Origin: Sulfitobacter sp. DSM 110093
GTDB taxonomy: Bacteria; Pseudomonadota; Alphaproteobacteria; Rhodobacterales; Rhodobacteraceae
Assembly: GCF_022788715.1 (NCBI RefSeq)
Contig: NZ_CP085167.1
Span: 2,989,001 to 3,053,000 of the forward strand
Length of the DNA stretch: 64,000 bases
Reading direction: 5' to 3'
The notes beneath the pieces are model-generated. The model was not told the origin of the DNA. It did no database searches and worked only from the letters and a program-made list of their open reading frames with translations. Shown here one piece after another: positions 38,281 through 48,365 of this stretch; within the stretch, counting starts at the first letter, position 1, and each line of letters begins with the position of its first letter. A program made the translations under genes and the position numbers.

Positions 38281-38949
38281 ATGAGCAACCCTGTCTATGA
38301 CCTTCAAGATGTCACGCTGAGCCTCAAGGGCAATGCCGGAACCGTCGATATCCTGCGCGGCATTTCGCTGCAGGTCCAGCAGGGCGAGAGCATTGCGCTA
38401 ACCGGGGCGTCCGGATCGGGCAAATCCTCGCTGCTGATGGTCATGGGCGGGTTGGAGCGTGCCACGGACGGCAAGGTTATGGCCCTCGGCCATGATCTCA
38501 GCGCGTTGCGTGAAGATGGTTTGGCCCAGTTTCGGCAAGGCCGCATGGGGATCGTCTTTCAGTCTTTTCACCTGATCCCGACCATGACCGCGCTGGAAAA
38601 TGTCGCCACCCCGCTTGAGCTTTCAGGGGCGGAGGACGCCTTTGACCGCGCCCGCACCGAGTTGGAGGCCGTCGGTCTTGGCCACCGGATTGATCAATAC
38701 CCCGCCCAGATGTCAGGCGGCGAACAACAACGCGTGGCCCTCGCCCGCGCCGCCGCCCCGCGCCCGGCGATCCTGCTGGCGGATGAGCCGACAGGCAGCC
38801 TCGACAGCCGCAATGGGGCCGCGATCATGGACCTGCTGTTTGAGCTACGCGACCGCCATGGCGCGACGCTGGTGCTAGTTACCCATGCCGATGATCTGGC
38901 CAGACGCTGCGACCGAGTCGTGCAATTGGCCGACGGGCGTCTCGCATGA
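38281..38949 (+). CDS. ybbA: ABC transporter ATP-binding protein, YbbA/LolD-like
   Basis: Start ATG 38281 (222 residues) is preceded by AAAGG; the longer frame overlaps the divergent esterase. It has Walker A GASGSGKSS (about residues 43-51), signature MSGGEQQR, Walker B ILLADEPTGSLD and H-loop VTHADD. This is the MacB/LolD-type ATPase group that powers mechanotransmission rather than classical transport. Its stop overlaps the permease start (ATGA), so it works with that protein. Confidence 0.93.
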   Translation: MSNPVYDLQDVTLSLKGNAGTVDILRGISLQVQQGESIALTGASGSGKSSLLMVMGGLERATDGKVMALGHDLSALREDGLAQFRQGRMGIVFQSFHLIPTMTALENVATPLELSGAEDAFDRARTELEAVGLGHRIDQYPAQMSGGEQQRVALARAAAPRPAILLADEPTGSLDSRNGAAIMDLLFELRDRHGATLVLVTHADDLARRCDRVVQLADGRLA

Positions 38950-41477
38950 GCCTGTCCCTCGCGGCCCGTTTCGCCCGCCGCGAAATGCGCGGTGGATTGC
39001 GTGGCTTTCGCCTACTGCTGGCCTGTCTTGCGCTTGGCGTGGCCGCGCTGGCCGCTGTCGGCTCTGTCCGCGCGGCGATCGAAGCAGGGTTGGAAGCCGA
39101 AGGAGCCGCACTTTTGGGCGGCGATGCAGAGCTTGATTTCACCTATCGTTTCGCCAACGCGGATGAGCGTGACTGGATGGCCGCACGGGCGACGCGCGTG
39201 TCCGAGATTGTCGAATTCCGTTCAATGGCCGTGAAAGGCCAAGGCGACACATCCGAGCGCGCGCTGACGCAGGTCAAAGCCGTTGATGATCTCTATCCGC
39301 TGATTGGGCAGATGGTACTGGACCCCGCCATGCCCCTTGCCGACGCCCTTGCGCGCGACGCCACGGGCCTGCCCGGCGCGGTGATGGAGCGGGCGCTGGC
39401 CGACCGCCTCGCACTCGCTCCCGGTGATACTTTCGCTCTTGGTGAGGCAGAATTTACCCTCTCTGCTCTGATCCAACGCGAACCGGATTCCGCCGCCAGC
39501 GGCTTTGCCCTTGGCCCGCGCACGCTGGTTCTGCGCGATGCACTCGAAGGGTCGGGGCTGCTGGCTTCTGGTACGCTGTTCAACAGCAAATACCGACTAG
39601 AGTTGCCCGACGGCACCGCCCTTGACCCGCTTGAAGCCGAGGCGAAAGAGCGCTTTGCCGATTCCGGGATGCGCTGGACCGATGCCCGCAACGGCGCACC
39701 CGGCGTGGCGCGGTTTGTCGAACGGCTCAGCGCGTTTCTGGTGCTGGTGGGGCTTTCTGGGCTGGCGGTTGGAGGCGTCGGTGTGGCCGCCGCTGTGCGT
39801 GCCTATCTGCAGCGCAAGACCGCCGTGATCGCCACCTTCCGCGCAATGGGGGCAACGCGGGCGACGATCTTTCAAACCTATTTCATCCAAGTGGGTATAC
39901 TGGCCGTGATGGGTGTGGCGCTTGGCCTGCTGATCGGCGCAGGACTGCCGTTGCTGCTGTCGCCGCTGATCGAGGCCAGCTTGCCCCTGCCCGCCCGTTT
40001 CGCAATCTATCCCATGCCCCTGATCGAAGCCGCGCTCTATGGCCTCCTAACCGCCGCGCTCTTCACCCTTTGGCCGCTTGCCCGCAGCGCTGACGTACGC
40101 GCCGCGACCCTGTTCCGCGATGACTGGCAGCGCCAATCGCCCTGGCCTGCTGTGCCCTATCTCATCGCCATTGCCGCGCTTTTAGCGGCGCTGCTGACGC
40201 TCGCGGGCTGGTTCAACGGATCATGGTCCCTCACACTTTGGACCCTTGGCGGGCTGGCCGCGACGCTGGCCGTTCTGGCGCTCGCTGCTGCCCTGTTGCG
40301 CCTGATTTCCCGCGCCGCGGCCCGACGCGCACGCGGGCATCCGCGGCTGCGGTGGGCGCTGGCCGCGATTGGCGGGCCGGGCGAAGGGGCCACGGCAGTC
40401 GTGCTGGCGCTTGGACTGGGGCTGTCCGTGCTCGCCGCCGTGGGCCAGATCGACGGCAACCTCCGCCGCGCGATCTCGGGCAACCTGCCGGATGTGGCGC
40501 CCTCTTACTTTTTTGTCGATATCCAGAAGGATCAGATGCCGGGCTATACGGCGCGGCTGGAAGGCGATCCGGCGGTCTCGCGCATCGAAAGCGCGCCGAT
40601 GCTGCGCGGGGTGATAACCGAGATCAATGGCCGCCCTGCCCGCGAAGTCGCGGGCGATCATTGGGTCGTGCGTGGTGACAGGGGCGTGACCTATGCCGCT
40701 CTGCCGGGCGAAGACACGCGGATCACCGAAGGCGAATGGTGGCCCGAAGATTACAACGGCCCGCCGCTCATCAGCTTTGCCGCCGAAGAGGCCGAAGAGA
40801 TCGGGGTGGAGTTGGGTGACACTCTTACTGTCAACATCCTTGGCCGCGACATCACCGGCACAATCGCCAGCTTTCGCGAGGTCGATTTCTCCACCGCCGG
40901 GATCGGTTTTGTCCTGACAATGAATCCCGCTGCCCTCGCAGGCGCGCCGCATAGTTTCATCTCGACCGTCTATGCCGAGCCTGAGGCCGAAGCGGCGATC
41001 CTGCGCGACCTTGCCGGCGAGTACCCCAACATCACCGCGATCCGGGTGCGGGACGCCATCGACCGCGTGGCTGCGGTGCTTGCCGGGCTGGCCTCGGCCA
41101 TCTCCTTTGGCGCACTGGCGACGCTCGCTACCGGCTTCATGGTGCTGATCGGCGCTGCCGCCGCAGGCACCGGCGCGCGCAGCTATGAGGCGGCGCTGCT
41201 CAAGACCATGGGCGCATCACGCCGGGCCATCGCCACTAGCTTTGTGCTGCGGGCGGCCTTGCTCGGTCTCTTTGCCGGTGCGGTGGCACTGCTGGCCGGG
41301 ATCACCGGGGGCTGGGCGGTAAGTCATTATGTCATGGAGACCGATTTCGCCGTGGTCTGGCCCAATGCGCTGATGATCATCGCGGGCGGCGTGTTGGCGA
41401 CGGTACTGGCGGGCTTGGGCTTTGCGCTAAAGGCGCTGAACGCACGACCTGCGGATATGCTAAGGGCGCAGGAATGA
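38946..41477 (+). CDS. ybbP: FtsX-like ABC permease, YbbP type
   Basis: An 843-residue inner-membrane protein with N-terminal helix (about residues 20-40), a periplasmic domain, then an FtsX-like membrane block near 260-390, a middle Ala/Leu-rich helix pair (about 400-455 and 480-500), a second periplasmic domain (500-690) and a final FtsX block (about 710-835). This duplicated layout is that of YbbP. With YbbA it probably moves lipids or lipoproteins out of the membrane, together with the TesA-like esterase next door; the substrate is unknown. Four-base overlap with ybbA. Confidence 0.9.
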   Translation: MSLSLAARFARREMRGGLRGFRLLLACLALGVAALAAVGSVRAAIEAGLEAEGAALLGGDAELDFTYRFANADERDWMAARATRVSEIVEFRSMAVKGQGDTSERALTQVKAVDDLYPLIGQMVLDPAMPLADALARDATGLPGAVMERALADRLALAPGDTFALGEAEFTLSALIQREPDSAASGFALGPRTLVLRDALEGSGLLASGTLFNSKYRLELPDGTALDPLEAEAKERFADSGMRWTDARNGAPGVARFVERLSAFLVLVGLSGLAVGGVGVAAAVRAYLQRKTAVIATFRAMGATRATIFQTYFIQVGILAVMGVALGLLIGAGLPLLLSPLIEASLPLPARFAIYPMPLIEAALYGLLTAALFTLWPLARSADVRAATLFRDDWQRQSPWPAVPYLIAIAALLAALLTLAGWFNGSWSLTLWTLGGLAATLAVLALAAALLRLISRAAARRARGHPRLRWALAAIGGPGEGATAVVLALGLGLSVLAAVGQIDGNLRRAISGNLPDVAPSYFFVDIQKDQMPGYTARLEGDPAVSRIESAPMLRGVITEINGRPAREVAGDHWVVRGDRGVTYAALPGEDTRITEGEWWPEDYNGPPLISFAAEEAEEIGVELGDTLTVNILGRDITGTIASFREVDFSTAGIGFVLTMNPAALAGAPHSFISTVYAEPEAEAAILRDLAGEYPNITAIRVRDAIDRVAAVLAGLASAISFGALATLATGFMVLIGAAAAGTGARSYEAALLKTMGASRRAIATSFVLRAALLGLFAGAVALLAGITGGWAVSHYVMETDFAVVWPNALMIIAGGVLATVLAGLGFALKALNARPADMLRAQE

Positions 41478-41509
41478 TCCCGCGCCCTTTGACTTTCTTA
41501 GTGCCCTGA

Positions 41510-44356
41510 TTACTCAGCCGCTTCGGCGTAGTCTTCTAACGGTGGGCAGGTGCAGATCAGGTTGCGGTCGCCATGCACGTTGTCGACGCGGTTGACCGGC
41601 GGCCAGTATTTGTCGACGCGGAAGGCACCGGGAGGGAAGCAGCCCTGCTCACGGCTGTAGGGCCGGTCGCCCCATTCCACCACCAGATCTTCGACCGTAT
41701 GCGGCGCGTTCTTGAGCGGGTTGTTGGCGCGGTCCATGCGGCCCTCTTCGATCTCGCGAATTTCTTCGCGGATCGCCAACATCGCATCGCAGAAGCGGTC
41801 AAGCTCGGCCTTGGTCTCCGACTCCGTCGGTTCCACCATCAGCGTGCCCGCGACAGGCCATGACATTGTCGGCGCGTGGAAGCCGCAGTCAACCAGCCGC
41901 TTGGCGACATCTTCGTTGGTGATGCCCGCCGTTTCCTCATAGGGGCGCACGTCGATGATGCACTCATGCGCCACCCGACCGCTCGGCCCTTTATAGAGCA
42001 CGTCATAGGCCCCTTCGAGCCGCTTGGCGATGTAGTTGGCGTTGAGGATCGCCGCGCGGGTCGCCTGTGTCAGCCCGTCCCCGCCCATCATGAGGCAGTA
42101 GGACCAAGAGATCGGCAGCAAGGAAGGCGAACCATAAGGTGCCGCCGAAACAGCCGCGCCCTCGTCATTCGGATGACCCGGCAGATGCGGGATCAGGTGC
42201 GACTTCACACCAATGGGCCCCATGCCGGGGCCGCCGCCGCCATGCGGGATGCAGAAGGTCTTGTGCAGGTTCAGGTGGCTCACGTCGCCGCCCAGATCGC
42301 CGGGGCGCGACAGGCCCACCATCGCGTTCATATTGGCGCCGTCGATATAGACTTGGCCGCCGTGGTCATGGGTGATCTTGGTCACCTCATGCACGGTTTC
42401 CTCGAACACGCCGTGGGTCGACGGGTAGGTGATCATGCAACCGGCGAGGTTTTCGCTGTGCTGCTCGGCCTTGGCGCGGAAATCGTCAAGATCGATGTCA
42501 CCATTGGCGGCGGTCTTGATGACCACGACCTTCCAGCCCACCATCTGCGCGGAAGCCGGGTTGGTGCCATGGGCGCTCATCGGAATAAGGCAAATGTTCC
42601 GGTGCCCTTGTCCCTGCTCACGGTGATACGCAGCGATGGTCAAAAGCCCCGCATATTCGCCCTGCGCCCCCGAGTTCGGCTGCATCGAGATCGCGTCATA
42701 GCCGGTTATCTCGCACAGCTTGTCCGACAGATCGTCGATCATTTCCTGATAGCCAAGCGCCTGATCGGCGGGCACGAAGGGATGGATCAGCGAGAATTCA
42801 CGCCACGTCACCGGCATCATCTCAGCCGCCGAGTTCAGCTTCATCGTGCAAGACCCCAGCGGGATCATCGCCCGGTCAAGCGCCAGATCACGGTCCGCAA
42901 GGCGGCGCATGTAGCGCATCATCTCGGTCTCGGCCCGGTTCATGTGGAAAATCGGGTGCGTGAGGTAGTCGCTCGTGCGGACCATCGCATCGGGCAGGCG
43001 GTACTCAGGCGTAAAATCGTCATCCGCCTGACGAATGCCAAAGGCACGCCAGACCGCTTCGATGGTGTCGGGACGGGTGCGCTCGTCCAGTGTGATGCCA
43101 ACCTTGGTCCCGCCCACACGGCGCAGGTTGATGCCTTCGTCCACGGCGGATTTCATCACCGCGGCCTGCAAGGGGCCGACCTCAACGGTGACCGTGTCGA
43201 AATAGCTCTCGGGCTGCACGTCAAAGCCCGCGGCCTCCAGGCCCTTCGCCAGACGCACTGTCTTGCGGTGGATGCGCTGTGCGATGGCCTTCAAGCCTTC
43301 CGGCCCGTGGAACACGGCATACATCGACGCCATCACCGCCAGCAGCGCCTGCGCGGTGCAAACGTTCGAGGTCGCCTTCTCACGCCGGATGTGCTGCTCG
43401 CGGGTTTGCAGGGATAGGCGGTAAGCGCGGTTGCCGTGCGCGTCGATCGACACGCCGACGATCCGCCCCGGCATGGCGCGCTTCATCGCGTCTTTGCAGG
43501 CCATATACGCCGCGTGCGGGCCGCCATAACCTTCGGGCACGCCAAACCGCTGGGTCGAACCAACAGCAATATCTGCCCCCATCGCGCCCGGCTCTTTCAA
43601 CAGCGTCAGCGCCAGCGGATCGGCGGTAACGATGCCGATGGCCTTGGCGTTATGCAGCGCGGTCATATGATCGCTAAAGTCGCGCACATGGCCATAGGTG
43701 CCGGGGTATTGGAAGATCGCGCCAAAGACCTTGTTGGCTTCCATCTTGTCGGGATCGCCGACGATAATTTCGATGCCCAAAGGCTCGGCGCGCGTTTTCA
43801 TCACGGCGATGTTCTGTGGATGGCAATCGCGGTCGATAAAGAAGCCCGTGGCTTTGGATTTCGACACGCGCTGCGCCATGGTCATCGCTTCGGCACAGGC
43901 TGTCGCTTCGTCCAGCAACGAGGCGTTGGCGATCTCAAGACCGGTCAGGTCGCTGATCATCGTTTGGAAGTTCAACAGCGCTTCCAAACGGCCTTGAGAA
44001 ATTTCGGGCTGATAGGGCGTGTAGGCGGTGTACCACGCGGGGTTCTCAAGAATATTCCGCTGGATCGCAGGCGGCGTGACGGTGCCGTGATAGCCCTGCC
44101 CGATGAGGCTGGTGAGCACCTTGTTCTTGCCAGCAATCGTGCGCATATGCTCCAACACTTCGCGCTCGCTCATCGCCTTGCCGAAATCAAGCGGCTCTTT
44201 GGCGCGGATTGCCTTGGGCAGCGTGTCGTCGATCAACGCATCAAGGCTTTCGGCGCCTACGGTGTCGAGCATCTGCGACATTTCGGAAGGGGACGGGCCG
44301 ATATGACGCCGGTTGGCGAAATCATAGGGCAAATATTCGGTCGGCTTAAAGCTCAT
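41510..44356 (-). CDS. gcvP: Glycine dehydrogenase (decarboxylating), P-protein
   Basis: The P-protein decarboxylates glycine with PLP and transfers aminomethyl to the lipoyl arm of GcvH. The 948-residue fused (alpha plus beta) form is complete. The N-terminal half carries IGPSPSEM near residue 20, and the C-terminal half the PLP lysine in [17 protein letters not shown] (about residues 690-706). It is the third gene of gcvT-gcvH-gcvP, 92 bases after gcvH, and ends convergently with ybbP after 32 bases. Confidence 0.97.
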   Translation of the reverse strand: MSFKPTEYLPYDFANRRHIGPSPSEMSQMLDTVGAESLDALIDDTLPKAIRAKEPLDFGKAMSEREVLEHMRTIAGKNKVLTSLIGQGYHGTVTPPAIQRNILENPAWYTAYTPYQPEISQGRLEALLNFQTMISDLTGLEIANASLLDEATACAEAMTMAQRVSKSKATGFFIDRDCHPQNIAVMKTRAEPLGIEIIVGDPDKMEANKVFGAIFQYPGTYGHVRDFSDHMTALHNAKAIGIVTADPLALTLLKEPGAMGADIAVGSTQRFGVPEGYGGPHAAYMACKDAMKRAMPGRIVGVSIDAHGNRAYRLSLQTREQHIRREKATSNVCTAQALLAVMASMYAVFHGPEGLKAIAQRIHRKTVRLAKGLEAAGFDVQPESYFDTVTVEVGPLQAAVMKSAVDEGINLRRVGGTKVGITLDERTRPDTIEAVWRAFGIRQADDDFTPEYRLPDAMVRTSDYLTHPIFHMNRAETEMMRYMRRLADRDLALDRAMIPLGSCTMKLNSAAEMMPVTWREFSLIHPFVPADQALGYQEMIDDLSDKLCEITGYDAISMQPNSGAQGEYAGLLTIAAYHREQGQGHRNICLIPMSAHGTNPASAQMVGWKVVVIKTAANGDIDLDDFRAKAEQHSENLAGCMITYPSTHGVFEETVHEVTKITHDHGGQVYIDGANMNAMVGLSRPGDLGGDVSHLNLHKTFCIPHGGGGPGMGPIGVKSHLIPHLPGHPNDEGAAVSAAPYGSPSLLPISWSYCLMMGGDGLTQATRAAILNANYIAKRLEGAYDVLYKGPSGRVAHECIIDVRPYEETAGITNEDVAKRLVDCGFHAPTMSWPVAGTLMVEPTESETKAELDRFCDAMLAIREEIREIEEGRMDRANNPLKNAPHTVEDLVVEWGDRPYSREQGCFPPGAFRVDKYWPPVNRVDNVHGDRNLICTCPPLEDYAEAAE

Positions 44357-44448
44357 ATCGGGTTCCTCGTCACGGCGCGGCAGTGGCGCCCCCTGTTTGT
44401 GGCGCGCCGCCCAAAGCGGGCGACGCAGGTGATCAGCAGCGCGGCGGT

Positions 44449-44808
44449 TTAGCCGATGAATTTCTGGTAGGCCGCTTCGTCCATGAAGTCGTCCATTTGG
44501 CTCGCGTCAGAGACCTTCATCTTGAAGAACCACGCCTCGCCCTGCGGGTCGTCGTTGACCATGCTAGGGTTGTCCGTGAGCGTGCTGTTCACCTCGGTGA
44601 TTTCACCATCGATAGGGGCGAGGATATCCGACGCCGCCTTGACAGATTCGATCACCACAACCTCGTCATCCTTGCTGACGGTGGTGCCTTCGTCGGGCAG
44701 CTCCACGAATACCACGTCGCCAAGCTGCTCGGCGGCATGAGTGGTGATGCCTACGACCACTTCGTCACCCTCGACGCGCAGCCATTCATGTTCTTCGGTA
44801 AATTTCAT
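44449..44808 (-). CDS. gcvH: Glycine cleavage system H-protein
   Basis: A 119-residue carrier whose lipoylated lysine is K57 in [12 protein letters not shown]. The fold signature [17 protein letters not shown] begins at residue 6. It shuttles the aminomethyl group from GcvP to GcvT and is reoxidised by the L-protein, which is not in this window. Twenty-one bases separate it from gcvT. Confidence 0.97.
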   Translation of the reverse strand: MKFTEEHEWLRVEGDEVVVGITTHAAEQLGDVVFVELPDEGTTVSKDDEVVVIESVKAASDILAPIDGEITEVNSTLTDNPSMVNDDPQGEAWFFKMKVSDASQMDDFMDEAAYQKFIG

Positions 44809-44829
44809 GTTGGATTTCCCTGTGTAGAT

Positions 44830-45963
44830 TCAGCGTTTGAAGTTCGCCGCAACGAACGGCATTTTCGTGACAGTCAATGGCAAGCGCTTGCCGCGTACCT
44901 CGCCCCAAAGCGGCGTGTCGACCTTCGCATGCTCGGCAGTGACATAGCCCATGGCAACCGGCCCGCCAACCGTCGGACCAAAGCCGCCAGAGGTCACCGT
45001 GCCAACCTCATTGCCGCCCTCGGCAGCATCGAAAATCGCCACACCTTCGCGCATCGGCGCCCGACCTTCGGGCAGCAGCCCCACGCGTTTGCGGGGCGCA
45101 CCGTCAGCGAGCTGTTGCAAAATCACACCCGCACCCGGGAAACCGCCCGCGCGCTCACCATCATTGCGGCGCACCTTCTGAATTGCCCAGTTCAACGCCG
45201 CCTCAACAGGCGTAGTCGTGGTGTCGATGTCATGCCCATAGAGGCACAACCCGCCTTCCAACCGCAGACTGTCACGCGCGCCCAGACCGATAGGCTCGAC
45301 CTCCTTCAGCGCCAACAGCTTACGCGCCAGCGCCTCCGCGTCATCATTGGCAACCGAGATTTCATAGCCATCTTCGCCGGTATAACCCGAACGGGAAATC
45401 GTGACCTTGATCCCGTCAATGTCGACGCCCTGCGCCACATCCATAAATTTCATATCGGCGACAGCGGGCTGCAACCGCGCCAGCGCGGCCTCGGCTTGCG
45501 GCCCTTGCAGAGCCAGCAACGCACGGTCATTCAACACCTCAATCTCGCAGGTCTCTGAAAGCGCTGATTTCATCAACGCAATATCGTCATCCTTGCAACC
45601 CGCATTGACCACGACAAAAAGATGATCGCCCAGATTGGCCAACATCAGATCGTCCAAAATACCGCCGGTGGCATCCGTGAACATCGCATAGCGCTGGCGC
45701 ATTTCGCCCAAGCCCAGCACATCGACCGGCACCAGCGTCTCCATCGCCAAGCCCACATCTTCATAGCTGCCAGATTTGGCCCGCAGCGCGACCTGCCCCA
45801 TGTGGCTCACATCAAACAGCCCGGCGGCGGCGCGGGTGTGCAGATGCTCCTTCATCACACCAAGGGGGTATTGCACGGGCATCGAATAGCCCGCAAAGGG
45901 CACCATCTTGGCCCCTAGTTCCACATGCAAATCATGCAATGCCGTCTGCTTGAGATCGCTCAT
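44830..45963 (-). CDS. gcvT: Aminomethyltransferase, T-protein
   Basis: GcvT releases ammonia from the aminomethylated H-protein and forms 5,10-methylene-tetrahydrofolate. I start at ATG 45963 (377 residues), with GGAAAGG upstream; the longer frame to 46221 merely translates the glycine riboswitch. Folate-binding features include VPFAGYSMPVQYPLG (about residues 21-35), the catalytic Asp in LFDVSHMGQ and SRSGYTGEDGYEI. It is the first gene of the operon. Confidence 0.96.
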   Translation of the reverse strand: MSDLKQTALHDLHVELGAKMVPFAGYSMPVQYPLGVMKEHLHTRAAAGLFDVSHMGQVALRAKSGSYEDVGLAMETLVPVDVLGLGEMRQRYAMFTDATGGILDDLMLANLGDHLFVVVNAGCKDDDIALMKSALSETCEIEVLNDRALLALQGPQAEAALARLQPAVADMKFMDVAQGVDIDGIKVTISRSGYTGEDGYEISVANDDAEALARKLLALKEVEPIGLGARDSLRLEGGLCLYGHDIDTTTTPVEAALNWAIQKVRRNDGERAGGFPGAGVILQQLADGAPRKRVGLLPEGRAPMREGVAIFDAAEGGNEVGTVTSGGFGPTVGGPVAMGYVTAEHAKVDTPLWGEVRGKRLPLTVTKMPFVAANFKR

Positions 45964-46040
45964 CCGGTTCGCCTTTCCTGTCGCTTCCGGATGACCTTTT
46001 GACCACGCCGGCACCTTAGCGCCGCTAATGCCGCGCATGA

Positions 46041-46197
46041 TGCCCCCTCTGTCCTTCCGCCTGAGATCGTTATCCCTTCGGCGGGCGCATCCGCGCCTCT
46101 CTCCAGAGTCTTTGGTCACGTCGCGGTCCTGGGGCCTGAGAGTTTCCGGGGCGGTTGCTCCTTCGGCACCGGTGTTAACCGATTCTCCCGTGACGAT
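46041..46197 (-). promoter_or_regulatory. Tandem glycine riboswitch
   Basis: Read leftward, aptamer 1 runs from GTCACGGGAGAAT through GCCGAAGGAGCAACCGC and GGAAACTCTCAGGCCCC to about 46125; a short linker follows; aptamer 2 carries CTCTGGAGAGAGG, GCCGAAGGGATAAC and ATCTCAGGCGGAAGGACAGAG to 46041. These are the conserved glycine aptamer blocks in duplicate. It lies 77 bases upstream of gcvT and should turn the cleavage operon on when glycine is plentiful. Confidence 0.93.
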
Positions 46198-46298
46198 TGC
46201 GCCTTTCGTATGCCGCCGCATACCTCTGCGTCAAGCATGCTTGTGGCCGGATACGACACATGTTTTGGTGCACGCGACAAATACAGGACCTTTCGCGC

Positions 46299-46889
46299 AT
46301 GACCCCCTATTTTTTCGGCTACGGCAGCCTCGTGAATCGCAATACCCACGCCTACCCCGATGCCCGGCCTGCCCGGCTTGACGGCTGGCGGCGCAAATGG
46401 GTCCGCGCCGAAGGGCGCGACATCGTCTACCTCTCCGTGGTGCAAGATCAAAGCACCCGGATCGACGGTCTCATCGCCGCCGTGCCGGGCGCGGATTGGG
46501 CGGCGCTGGACCAGCGTGAATACAGCTACGAACGCCACGCCTCAGGCGGTGCCGTGATCCATGATATGGTCCCTGCACCCGACATCGCCCATTACGCCAT
46601 CCCGCTGGAAATCGCGGTCGACCACGGCGATCACGTCATCCTGCTAAGCTATCTTGATGTTGTGGTCCAAGGCTTCCTACGCGAGTTCGGCACCGATGGC
46701 GCCACGCGCTTCTTTGACACCACCGAAGGCTGGGACACGCCCATTCTGGACGACCGCGCAGCGCCCCTCTACCCGCGCCACCAGACCCTAACGCCAGAAG
46801 AAACGGCCGTCGTCGATCACCACATCGACCGCTTGTCGCTACAGGTGAAATCGCGCGACGAAGTCCCCTTCACAAAGAAGAACTTCTAA
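46299..46889 (+). CDS. Gamma-glutamylcyclotransferase-like (GGCT/AIG2) protein
   Basis: Start ATG 46299 is used (196 residues); upstream frame overlaps the riboswitch promoter region. The N-terminus YFFGYGSLVNRNT is the GGCT substrate-binding YGSL loop, and a catalytic-type Glu lies in LDQREYSYER (residues about 70-80). Such enzymes form pyroglutamate from gamma-glutamyl compounds, but the bacterial stand-alone group is not well assigned. Divergent from gcvT. Confidence 0.8.
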   Translation: MTPYFFGYGSLVNRNTHAYPDARPARLDGWRRKWVRAEGRDIVYLSVVQDQSTRIDGLIAAVPGADWAALDQREYSYERHASGGAVIHDMVPAPDIAHYAIPLEIAVDHGDHVILLSYLDVVVQGFLREFGTDGATRFFDTTEGWDTPILDDRAAPLYPRHQTLTPEETAVVDHHIDRLSLQVKSRDEVPFTKKNF

Positions 46890-46900
46890 CCGCTCTAATT

Positions 46901-46945
46901 CATCCTTTTTCAAATACCCGCGGGGGTCCGGGGGCAGCGCCCCCG
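46901..46945 (-). repeat. GC-hairpin 3' element, copy A
   Basis: Read leftward: CGGGGGCGCTGCCCCCG hairpin, GACCCCCGCGGG, then TATTTGAAAAAGGATG. It begins 18 bases after the gltX stop and resembles 31887-31932. Similar hairpin-plus-ATTT sequences are familiar from Rhodobacterales gene ends, so it may serve as the gltX terminator. Confidence 0.6.
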
Positions 46946-46962
46946 AATGCCCTCAGCCCACC

Positions 46963-48300
46963 TCAGCCGCGTGCTTTGACGGTCTGGAGCAACGGTAGAA
47001 CCTGCGCCATCTCTGGCCCGTGTTCCTGCCCCGTCAGCGCCAAACGCAGGGGCCGGAACAACCCACGCCCCTTGCGCCCGGTGGCCTCCTTGACCGCAGC
47101 GGTCCAGTTTGACCACGTGTGCTCGTCAAAGGGCATCTCCGGCAGCAGCAGCATGGCCTGAGCCACGAATTCGCGGTCTTCCTCGGCAATCACCGGCTCG
47201 GCCCCGTCGCGGAACATGGCCCACCACGGACCCAAATCCTTCAGCGTCGAGATATTCTCGCGCGTGACCGCCCAGAACTGCGCGGCTTTGTCTTCCGGCA
47301 CGCCAAGGGCGATGATGTCGCCTTTCACGGCCTCAAGCGGCAGTTGCTGCAGGTAGCGCCCGGTCAGCGGGAACAGATCCTGCACATCAAACTTGGTCGG
47401 CGCCGAGCCGAAGCGGTTGATGTCGAAACCCTCGATCAACTCCGCCATATCCGTGCGCAGCTCCACCGGATCAGAGGACCCCAACCGCGCCATCAGGCTC
47501 AACAGCGCAAAGGGCTGAACCCCCTGCTCGCGCAGATCACGCAGGGCCAGCGTGCCAAGGCGTTTGCTCAGCGCCTCGCCCTGCGGGCCGGTGAGCAGCG
47601 AGTGGTGCGCGAACGAGGGCACCGCCCCATTGCCGAGCGCCTGCATGATCTGGATCTGGGTCGCGGTGTTGGTCACATGGTCCGACCCGCGCACCACATG
47701 GGTCACGCCCATCTCGGTGTCGTCCACGACGCTCGCCAAGGTATAAAGGATCTGCCCATCGCCACGGATCAGTACGGGGTCACTAACCGAAGCCGCGTCG
47801 ATTGAGATATCGCCCAAGATACCGTCATCCCATTCGATCCGCTGGTGATCGAGCTTGAACCGCCAAACACCATCGCCACGCTCGGCGCGCAGCGCGGCTT
47901 TCTCATCGTCGGAGAGGTTCAGCGCGGCGCGGTCATAGACCGGCGGCTTGCCCATGTTGAGCTGTTTCTTGCGCTTGAGGTCCAGCTCTGTCGGCGTCTC
48001 GAACGCCTCGTAGAAACGGCCCTTTTCGCGCAGGTCCTCGGCGGCGGCGTGGTAGCGGTCCAACCGTTCGGACTGGCGCTCGACCCGGTCCCATTCCAGC
48101 CCCAGCCACTCAAGGTCTTGCTTGATGCCGTCGACATACTCTTCGCGGCTGCGCTCGGGATCGGTGTCGTCAATGCGCAGGATAAAAGTGCCGCCTGCCT
48201 TGCGCGCGATGAGGTAGTTCATCAGCGCGGTGCGCAGGTTGCCCACGTGGATATAGCCAGTGGGGGACGGGGCGAAACGGGTGACGGTGGGGTTGGACAT
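46963..48300 (-). CDS. gltX: Glutamyl-tRNA synthetase
   Basis: Start ATG 48300 (445 codons before the stop at 46963) gives the conserved N-terminus TVTRFAPSPTGYIHVGNLR with HVGN (residues 18-21) as the HIGH motif. KMSKS appears as SKRLG (245-249). The C-terminal helical part (about 320-444) is the anticodon-binding domain. Alphaproteobacteria often have two GltX proteins, one for Glu-tRNA-Gln; which this is cannot be said. It lies 65 bases downstream of the MORN gene on the same strand. Confidence 0.95.
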   Translation of the reverse strand: MSNPTVTRFAPSPTGYIHVGNLRTALMNYLIARKAGGTFILRIDDTDPERSREEYVDGIKQDLEWLGLEWDRVERQSERLDRYHAAAEDLREKGRFYEAFETPTELDLKRKKQLNMGKPPVYDRAALNLSDDEKAALRAERGDGVWRFKLDHQRIEWDDGILGDISIDAASVSDPVLIRGDGQILYTLASVVDDTEMGVTHVVRGSDHVTNTATQIQIMQALGNGAVPSFAHHSLLTGPQGEALSKRLGTLALRDLREQGVQPFALLSLMARLGSSDPVELRTDMAELIEGFDINRFGSAPTKFDVQDLFPLTGRYLQQLPLEAVKGDIIALGVPEDKAAQFWAVTRENISTLKDLGPWWAMFRDGAEPVIAEEDREFVAQAMLLLPEMPFDEHTWSNWTAAVKEATGRKGRGLFRPLRLALTGQEHGPEMAQVLPLLQTVKARG

Positions 48301-48365
48301 CTGGCGTACTCCTGTTGCGCGCGGGCTTGCCACAGGGCGCGGGCGTTGTCCAGCAAAGGCGGGGG

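Noticed and set aside
41876..43417. 513-codon plus-strand frame inside gcvP
   Set aside because: Antisense to a fully conserved P-protein, with the same shadow composition.
45964..46221. N-terminal extension of gcvT
   Set aside because: It translates the glycine riboswitch; a good start and ribosome site lie at 45963.
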